Of a DNA stretch of 38,909 nt, positions 32,101 through 38,909 are shown piece by piece. The stretch is from contig SGPM01000267.1 of NCBI GenBank assembly GCA_004802725.1, positions 1 through 38,909 of the forward strand, given 5' to 3'. The DNA is from Antrodiella citrinella (lineage: Eukaryota > Basidiomycota > Agaricomycetes > Polyporales > Steccherinaceae). Within the stretch, counting starts at the first letter, position 1. Each line of letters opens with the position of its first letter. Below the pieces are notes generated by a model. It saw only the letters and a list, made by a program, of their open reading frames with translations. It did not search any database and was not told where the DNA came from. A program made the position numbers and the translations under genes.

Positions 32101-33035
32101 ATCGCCAAGTTCCTGCTCCGCAATATACACGGTGAATGGTGCCTTCGCGAAATCTTCGACACTCGCTGTGTGGTCCTCCCAGTCCAACTCTTTCCCAATG
32201 TGGTTTTGGAAATACTGGGTGGCCTCAGGCGCATCCCCAGATTCGGTCATAAACCAGAACGATGAGCCGTTACCTTCAGTGTAACACATCAGATTTTGCC
32301 CCGAAGATGCGCACAGGTCCTTGTGACACGGTGTGAATGTACCACCTATTCCGAGGTAGCACATCAGTGACTCGACCATCTCCTACGTTAGAATGCAGTG
32401 CCGTAAGTAATAGACCGCAAAGATATGGCACATTCACTCAACGGATTCGGTCAAATATCGAAACAGATCATGTTGGCTGCCTGGGCACACTCGCTCTGGA
32501 AGGACACCGGCAGCGTGGACCCACTCGGCCCACTGTGGCGGGCAGTGAGCATCTTTATTGTACAAAGGTCCTTTTCGAGCTGGTCAAAGCGCTGTTAGCA
32601 CATTGCATTTCGTAAACTGAATGAGAAACAGGACGGAGCGAGCGAAACTCACAGGCATCCTCCGAGTTCATAGCGGTCATTTGTCGGGAGTGATCAATGA
32701 ACTCAGCGAGTGAGAGTGGCGTATCAGTGCGGTCAACAACATTCCGAACTGAAATGGCTGGGGTTCCATCTTTGTTAGAGCTGCATGTGTGGGGAAGCAT
32801 GCCACTCACTTTGCTGCCCGTTCTTCAGCAACCAATCTACTGTGAACATGTGCTTTGGCCAAGAGTCTAGAGTATGCCAACCCTCTATGATGAGAGGAAC
32901 ACCGTCCGACTCGAATGCTGCGATCCTCTGGAGGAGCTTCGGGTCGTCGGCTTTGCAGCGCGGTACAGCCTGGAAACGGGGACCCTGTTGTAAAAGGCCC
33001 TCGATTGTCCATCCGCGAGGAGAAACAGGCGGCAT
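29157..33035 (-). CDS. JmjC-domain protein with zinc fingers and a long coiled-coil/Pro-rich C-terminus
   Basis: Candidate chromatin dioxygenase or demethylase-like protein. ATG 33035 starts MPPVSPRGWTIEGLLQQGPR. The JmjC core has CHKDLCASSGQNLMCY (HxD, codons at 32325-32317) and SHQVVNYGG (distal His at 32073-32071), so the Fe ligands are kept. The usual 2-oxoglutarate lysine before FW is replaced: the block reads GNGSSFWFM. A CDFCGADIFQTFFECVRC...CSSCYVEGRTCAC zinc module follows. A second cluster holds RQCRIKIG, CIVTCHVCHAGRCFGH and LARNGACRPLNATYTKLG. The exon ending NPYVAI joins in phase to EDDMPQHG, adding an acidic Ser-rich stretch, basic patches, a coiled coil (IQEMEVEIAELKTRIGELEK), an RAFLNFAQQLKHKMEKPEYA helical block and a Pro/Gly/Asn-rich tail ending PPSRP. 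The total is about 1050 residues. A two-gene interpretation is possible, with a second start at MPQHGEADS. Confidence 0.83.
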
Positions 33036-33408
33036 TGAATTTCAAAGTGTCGTCCGTCTCGTCGAAAATATCTAGAACACAGGCAGTACAACGCGTCTGT
33101 GTAGGATTCGTTTCGTCTTCAGAAGCACATTTGCATATGAGACGTGTGTTCGTACTGGGAGAATGAGAGGGTATTTGAATCTGATGATGTTACGACCTGC
33201 CACTACTACTGCCGCCGGTAAACGCGTTAGCGCGCCTGGATCAGTCGCGACCTTACAAGACACGTTTCCCGCCGCGTCTTTCCTCTCTTTCGTCTCCCTC
33301 CATTTCTGCGTATCTTCGCGTCGTCTCTGGCTTGTTCTTTACGACAGTACGCTGCTGAACAATATCTTCCTATCGCACAGCATATACCCACTATCTGGAG
33401 GTTGAAGG
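33036..33408. promoter_or_regulatory. Divergent promoter of the JmjC and RING genes
   Basis: 373 bases between two start codons. One ACGCGT lies at 33222-33227, nearly midway, in the context AAACGCGTTAGCGCGCC. As a single hexamer it is only suggestive of an MBF site. C/T-rich tracts near 33260-33310 would suit a transcription start on the plus strand. Confidence 0.45.
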
Positions 33409-35070
33409 ATGTCGCATGCAGATTCGTCCGTAGCTCGACCGGAGTTTGACTTTTGGGAATTCGTCGCATGCACCAGGTGCCACGCCCCATTCCTCAGGGA
33501 ACACGGTGCATCGCCTCAAGTACCTTTTTGGGTGACGGAATGCGGTCATATTGTGTGTAATGACCATCTGAGTGAGTATCTGCCTGGCTTCCTTTACAGG
33601 CACCTGTTTGACCGATGCTTGGATGCTTGAATTATAGATGCAGATCATAGCTGTCCCCAATGTGGCTCTCAAGGGATTCAAGTTGCACCTCTGCAGCGCA
33701 AGGTTCGTTGTGCTGTCGTGCGTTGCTATTGTTCTAATAAGGCTGGTTAGATGGAACCTCCGATGTCGGATTGGTTTCGTCCAGCGACTCAGCAACTTGA
33801 CTCGCTCGCTTTCACCACAAGAGTCAGCATATCTCAAGTTGGAAACTTAGCAGTTGCTTACTTACAAAATCCCAGGTCCAAATCGAGACCCTGGCCTCAC
33901 TCGTCCGTCATTATAAAAAGAAGTGCCACTATCAGCGTACATTGTTGGAACGCGCAAAACAGGATGCGCAACAGCTGAAAATTGTTAACAAGTGCGCTAG
34001 AAAAAGATGATGCTTTAGCTTTGCTCTACTGACGTACTCGCAGGAAGTATGCAGATTTGAAAGCCTATGCTCAGCAGATGAAGGAGCAGATGAATCGCGG
34101 TCGCTCTCGTGGTTCTGAGGCTTCCGAAGTTCTGAACGGTAACGGCAAGCGTCCGATGCTTGATTCACATCGGTATGTTTTGATGTTTGGTACACACGGC
34201 TGCAAACGCATGACATGGTTTTGCAACAGACCCAGTCAGACCAACTCAAGTCCAAGATCAAGTCTAGCACCTCCCGCTCCTGAGCGATTAACACTGCAAC
34301 CGCAACCTTTTACTCCCCGTCTTCACCGTCAGAGTGATAGCGAGCCGACCAGAGTATTCGCTAGTCGCGCCGTTGCTCCTGACCAACGACCCGGATCTAG
34401 TCGATTCGCAGAGTAAGTGGAAGCACACCAAACCATTTCCGTTCGAGTTAATGAATAAAATTCTTGACGCGTTAGACAATTCTCTTACGATGCCCCGCAA
34501 CACGGCGTACCACCTACCGCAATCTTGTCCCGCGCTCAGCATATGACCCTTCGGCAGTCTTCATCTGACTCTGGTTTCAGACCGCCAACACAATCGCGGG
34601 AGGATCCGCAGAGGATTCGTCAGTCTTCAAATACCAGCCTTGAACGTCAACATGACCGGACAAGACGTGTCTCAGCCCCGTTTACTTATCGCAGAGAGTC
34701 TCCTCCAGCGACCACTAGTTCCCAACTACAGATGCCCCCGCCGCCTGTCCCTCGTGCAAGCTCCACTCGAAACTCTTCTTCCCTACAGGTTCAAGCGGAC
34801 CAGCACCTCTCAGGACATTCTCTGCCTATGCGTCCATCTGCCAGCTCTGAATCCTTGCAGTCAAACCGCTTCTTACCGTCAAGTCGATCCTCGTCGAAGG
34901 AATTGCAGGCAGTACCTCTACAGACCCAACGCTTCGTTCCTTCGACTCCGTCTATGTCTAGTCGCAGCATCAATATTTCCCCCTCTGGCTCTCGGCGACA
35001 CTCTGGTGAATCTCAACGATCTTTGCGCAAGGATAGTGGCGGACAGAGGGTTCCTTTCCATCCAAGCTGA
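33409..35070 (+). CDS. RING-finger protein with Ser-rich tail, Zip3/RNF212/HEI10-like
   Basis: Starts MSHADSSVARPEFDFWEFV at 33409. The RING reads CTRCHAPF, then WVTECGHIVCNDHL, then (after an intron) NADHSCPQCGSQGIQV, so C-x2-C...CGH..C..H...C-x2-C is complete. A basic coiled coil follows (RHYKKKCHYQRTLLERAKQD, then KKYADLKAYAQQMKEQMNRG). The last half is disordered and Ser/Arg/Pro/Gln-rich, ending GQRVPFHPS. RING plus coiled coil plus Ser-rich tail is the layout of the Zip3/RNF212/HEI10 group, SUMO or ubiquitin ligases that mark meiotic crossovers. The assignment rests on layout and general RING resemblance, not on a diagnostic motif. About six introns; the ends of the middle exons were placed by eye. 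Confidence 0.78.
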
Positions 35071-35502
35071 GGAATATGTTGGAGGGTTTCTGGGATGGGC
35101 TTTTTAGGACATGTATCTTGTATTTTGGGTCTACGAGTGTACGCACTTTTGTCATCGAGCATCTGATTATGAACGGGATGGACATGATATTTCATAATTC
35201 ATCCTGGACTGCTAGCAGTCTGCTAGTACCTGTCTCTAACCTGACTTTCTCCAGACTTTCTCGCAAAAAGTGAGTCTACGTGATGCACGTGATCGAGACG
35301 CATAATTTTCGAGCTCGTGAACTCAGTGACTCGCTGAGCAATGAACGCGACATACACAACCGTGACGACGTGCATTTACCTCTTCAATCTTCTTTCCACC
35401 AGTCTTGACAGTTTGGCCACACCACCCGTCACCACTTTCTGATACGCCGTAGAATATAAGTATCATTCACAACTGTTGAAACCCGAGCGAGGCTGTGGAT
35501 AT
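35071..35502. other. Spacer between the RING gene and BCS1
   Basis: 432 bases holding the RING-gene 3'UTR and the BCS1 promoter. GAATATAAG near 35452-35460 is a weak TATA-like sequence about 45 bases before the BCS1 ATG. No gene is seen. Confidence 0.45.
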
Positions 35503-37158
35503 ATGCAAGATGGAAAAGAAGTAGCGGCCTCAGTGCAAGCACTGGCAGACGCGTCCAACGCTGTACCTTCTACTGGAGGCGGGAGTGCTTCATCACTTTT
35601 GGCAGGGTTATTGGACAATAAGTACGTGCATCACTGGTCCGTGGTATGGTTACACTGCTCATGTATGCATGGAAGTTCAGTCCATACTTCCAAGCTGGTT
35701 TCGGGCTTATGGTACGTAGCTTCATGCGTCATTTCGCCATGATGTTAATGAATATTCCAGGGAGTAGGTGTTGGCCTTACAGTCCTCCGTCATGGCCTTC
35801 GGCTTTCCACTATTGCGCTACAGAGACGGATGTTGGTATCACTGGAGATCAATAACAAGGACCCGGCATACGACTGGTTTCTGGCGTGGATGTCACAACG
35901 GTCTGCACAAAGGGTCGAAAGGCCTAGCCTGTTTTCTCCTGCCTCATGGACTCGCAGTCACCAGCTGAGCGTACAAACAGCTTACGAGCAGCGGAAGAAC
36001 GGTAGTGCTTCCGTATTCTTCAAACTAGTGGCAGGCCCCGGTGTACACTGGATGAAGTATCATAGGTCATGGATACAGGTACGATTTATCATTCGGTGAA
36101 ACCTGGGAGAAGGCTCACATACTTCGTAGGTGAAACGAGAGCGGGAGACTCGTTCCCAACAGCTAATGTCTGGAATCCCCTGGGAAACGGTCACTCTCAC
36201 TACCTTATCTCGAGACCGCACCATTTTCCCCAAACTGCTGGCCGAAGCAAGAGACATAGCCATGCGCGGTCAGGAAGGCAAGCTTGTCATACACACACCC
36301 TGGGGCATCGAATGGAAACCGTTCGGGCTGCCAAGACGGAAACGGCCTTTGAAAAGTGTGGTCCTTGGATCTGGCATTGCTGAGGCCGTTGAGAAGGATG
36401 TGTCTGCATTCCTCCAGCGGCGACAATGGTACGCCGACCGAGGCATACCGTATCGAAGAGGATATTTGTTGCACGGGCCTCCCGGTTCTGGCAAGTCCTC
36501 GTTTATTCAAGCACTGGCGGGATCACTCTCTTACGATATATGTGTCCTCAACCTCTCTGAGCGTGGACTTGCGGATGACAAGCTTATACATCTCCTCTCA
36601 AACATCCCCGAGAGAAGCTTCGTCCTGATAGAGGACATCGACGCGGCTTTCAACAAACGCGTACAGACCAGTGAAGACGGGTGAGTCCTCATCTCGCATA
36701 CATATGACTGATGTTATGCTCATACTTCGTTCAATAGGTATCAATCATCGGTTACGTTTTCTGGTTTCTTGAATGCGCTGGACGGTGTTGCTTCAGGTGA
36801 AGAACGTATAATATTCATGACGACCAATCACCCCGAACGACTCGATCCTGCCCTTATTCGCCCTGGACGAGTGGACCTATCTTTGCTGATAGGAGATGCC
36901 AGTTCATCACAAGCGAAAAGACTTTTCATCCAATTCTATGGACGAGGGGAAGAAGAGCCATCTGGGTGGGAGGAAATCCAGGAGGACGAGTTGACCGCCT
37001 TGGGGAACAGTATTGAAAGACTGGTAGAGGAAGAGATGCAGGCGGGTGGGAAAGTGAGTATGGCGGCACTGCAGGGCCTCTTCATAAGAAGCTCGGCGAG
37101 GGAGGCGGCCGATGGCTTGAGATCACTTTTCAAAGAGCAACGGACTTTGAAGCCTTGA
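35503..37158 (+). CDS. BCS1: Mitochondrial AAA chaperone Bcs1
   Basis: AAA ATPase of the mitochondrial inner membrane that moves the folded Rieske Fe-S protein across the membrane for complex III assembly. ATG 35503 gives [19 protein letters not shown]. Intron 1 joins LLDN to [20 protein letters not shown], the membrane segment. A BCS1_N domain follows with [13 protein letters not shown] and [23 protein letters not shown] motifs: Walker [17 protein letters not shown], Walker [13 protein letters not shown], sensor 1 [20 protein letters not shown]. The C-terminal lid ends EQRTLKP. The length, about 480 residues, is normal for Bcs1. An in-frame TTG lies upstream at 35476 but the first ATG is used. 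All catalytic motifs are intact. Confidence 0.94.
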
Positions 37159-37212
37159 AGCCAATGTGTAGTCGAGAAGTTCATTCCATGATGAATGATA
37201 CCAGTGCTATGA

Positions 37213-38329
37213 TCAGAAGACCGCTTTGCGTTTCCGCCCTGTGAACTTTGAGTCGTTGGGCACACTTTCTTTCCCTCGCTTCCGGTACAGCTTTTAGAGA
37301 GAGTGAGCAGGGTAGAAAACAGTAGCGTAAGTGGGTACGGACCTCTTTTTTCTTCAATATCCACTCCTTGCCTTTGATACTCTTCCGCTTCTTATCTGAT
37401 CTCTTTACCCCCGACCTCTCTCTCCTTGCCTCGAACATCGCTTTGCCGGAACCGGCCTCCTCTTCACCCTCCAAACCCTTCGGAACCTGCTGTGCACCGC
37501 CACTCCCGACGAACAGACACAGGAAGACTTTCCGGGCCTTTTTGGAGTTGGGGTAATCGACGACCACACCTCCACCAAATCCAGCCTTCTGCGCAATAGA
37601 CGTTATGAGCTGAATCTGATCGTCAGACGTTGGGTAAAATTGTAGCACGGCGCGTGAAGGATTCCGCAGGGCTGAGTGTAGTGTGGTAAAAAATCGAGTA
37701 AGGCGATGCGGAGGTGAGGATGTCGGATGTGATGTCTCAGCATTGAGCAGCCATTGAATGACGGATATACTAGAAGAAAAATATGTTCATGAGAGATCTT
37801 CCGTATAAGACGATCAATATGCAAACCTGATAGCACCATCAAAGCTACCTGCACGGAAGCCAAATCCCTGCCCAATATCTTGCAAGAAAAGATCGCCTTC
37901 TACTTCGCGTTCGAGCGCGACCTCTGTGATAAGACATGAATACATTGCTCTGTCAATCGAACGCTGAGGGCTTACCTAGCATGCTCGGTGCGACATCCAC
38001 ACCCACCCAGTGGTGACCCTGCTCGTCGAGAATTTCTCCCGATAACCCGGAGCCACAACCAATATCAAGGAGGAACGCAGGCTCATCCTCCGGAAGATTT
38101 AGTAGCTCGAGTGCGCGGTAAGTCATGTCCGCTTGAATTGACTGGATCCGAGAGCTGTTCGTCTGCTTCAGTAAGGTATACGAATTCACTGCATTGTGCT
38201 GACTTGTTGGTGTATTTCTTCGCCTCTGTGTCTCCATAGTACTGAGTAGATCATCAGCCCCAAGGGTTTCGCCTGGAATAACATAGAACGCACGAGTTCC
38301 GGGGGTGCTTGCAGCTCAGGGCGAGACAT
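37213..38329 (-). CDS. BUD23: 18S rRNA (guanine-N7) methyltransferase Bud23
   Basis: SAM-dependent methyltransferase that makes m7G in 18S rRNA (G1575 in yeast) with Trm112 and is needed for 40S export. The start at 38329 gives MSRPELQAPPEL, splicing to YYGDTEAKKYTNNSRIQSIQ. That join needs the acceptor AACAG just before CTCTCGG; an earlier AG breaks the frame. The SAM motif is FLLDIGCGSGLSGEILDEQG, followed by VGVDVAPSML and, after introns, DGAISISVIQWL. The C-terminal WBS_methylT domain has SKKARKVFLCLFVGSG, a basic KRSDKKRKSIKGKEWILKKK block and a final exon YRKRGKESVPNDSKFTGRKR with stop at 37213. Length is about 280 residues, as expected. It is convergent with BCS1, only about 55 bases between stops. 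Confidence 0.93.
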
Positions 38330-38670
38330 CTGGAAGGGTAGTTCTGCCCTTCTGGTATCCTTTGAAAGTTGGTTCTCTGTGTATACGTTGGACAGACAAG
38401 TCGAGATCGCAGAAAACACGAAAACTTGGCGGCACGACTGCTCAAAATCTGTAGATTGACTCTCGTGATCAAACCGATCGCGATGAACGTCTGTCTCTTC
38501 AAGTGGGTAGGGGGCAACGCCGGTTCAAAATGCGTCCAGCCCCACGTGGCAAATCTGGCTGGGATGAGTTTAAGCGCGCGGTCACTGCAGTGATCGAGAG
38601 TTCGCGCAACACATATCTCACTACGCTCGCATGTACACCATCCCAACAAATTGTATTGAGCTGTAGATAA
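38330..38670. other. Spacer upstream of BUD23
   Basis: 341 bases between BUD23 and the partial gene at the window end, expected to hold the BUD23 promoter. I see no coding frame with support and no strong TATA box. Confidence 0.4.
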
Positions 38671-38909
38671 TCAATAGAAAGCTGTATACTAAATTAAAAG
38701 TTATAAAGTTAGTGATTATCATGTCGAAATCATCAAAGCTCTTCCTCGTCCGACTCACTCTCCGCCCCATCACGTCCTCGCGCCGTTTCAACAACCGCCT
38801 GCGACGAGCTTCCACTCGTAGCACATCAGCCGGAGGCAACGAGCTCAGGTGAGCCTTGCCACGCGCTTGGCGATCCACGTCCACCTTCCATTCCTCCAGG
38901 AGGGTCGCG
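38671..38909 (-). CDS. 3' end of an unidentified gene, basic C-terminus (partial)
   Basis: The frame is open from the right window edge: ATLLEEWKVDVDRQARGK continues through SSLPPADVLRVEARRRRLLK and REDVMGRR. A textbook intron follows at 38758-38689 on the minus strand: GTGAGT donor, CACTAAC branch-point sequence and TTTAG acceptor, 70 nt. The final exon adds YTAFY and a stop at 38671-38673. Reading through the intron would instead extend the frame to about 38621. I do not recognise the protein; what is visible is charged, Arg-rich and helical. On the opposite strand a 46-codon ATG frame starts at 38721 (MSKSSKLFLVRLTLRP); it resembles a presequence but probably reflects the Arg-rich complement. 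Confidence 0.45.

Noticed and set aside
1..38909. A biosynthetic gene cluster around the MFS transporter
   Set aside because: No polyketide synthase, peptide synthetase, terpene cyclase or P450 gene is present; the neighbours are Ran and GID4.

Overview
The window reads as nuclear DNA of a filamentous basidiomycete, most likely an Agaricomycete. Genes are dense, on both strands, and broken by many short (about 45-80 nt) GT-AG introns. Most products are conserved eukaryotic housekeeping proteins whose closest-looking relatives are fungal. A seven-helix orphan membrane protein and a small cysteine-rich protein of mushroom type point the same way. I see no rRNA, tRNA, CRISPR array or intact mobile element. 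All gene models below were assembled by eye from exon translations and splice consensus, so internal exon borders may be off by a few codons.

Layout. 1-322: 3' end of an unidentified gene (+). 818-4499: RAD3/XPD helicase of TFIIH (+), with three MluI-type boxes in its promoter and one undetermined base (N at 3841) in an intron. 4715-5096: small Cys-rich protein (-) with a 5'UTR intron. 5170-6455: about 1.3 kb without a supported gene. 6456-10011: YME1 i-AAA protease (-), divergent from a tyrosine-phosphatase-like gene 10382-11499 (+). 11685-13700: TMCO4/DUF726 hydrolase-like protein (+). 14369-15749: seven-helix membrane protein (+). 16119-17446: LEA-2-like membrane protein (-). 17766-18901: Ran GTPase (-). 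18902-19936: promoter region shared by Ran and the MFS transporter 19937-22604 (+), rich in dyads. 22605-24110: 1.5 kb without a supported gene. 24111-25767: GID4/VID24 (+). 26236-28282: casein kinase 1 of the Yck type (+). 28283-29156: pyrimidine-rich spacer. 29157-33035: JmjC/zinc-finger protein with a long C-terminal extension (-), divergent from a RING protein resembling meiotic Zip3/RNF212 factors, 33409-35070 (+). 35503-37158: BCS1 (+). 37213-38329: BUD23 (-). 38671-38909: 3' end of an unidentified gene (-).

The genes do not form an operon or an obvious cluster. Themes that recur are mitochondrial inner-membrane AAA proteins (YME1, BCS1), transcription/chromatin (RAD3, JmjC), nutrient and membrane signalling (GID4, casein kinase 1) and nuclear transport or ribosome maturation (Ran, BUD23). 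I found no convincing new multi-gene system. The most useful new observations are the small Cys-rich gene with hidden introns, the MCB cluster, the atypical JmjC site with its fused tail, the extra Cys pairs in GID4, and the dyads before the MFS transporter.
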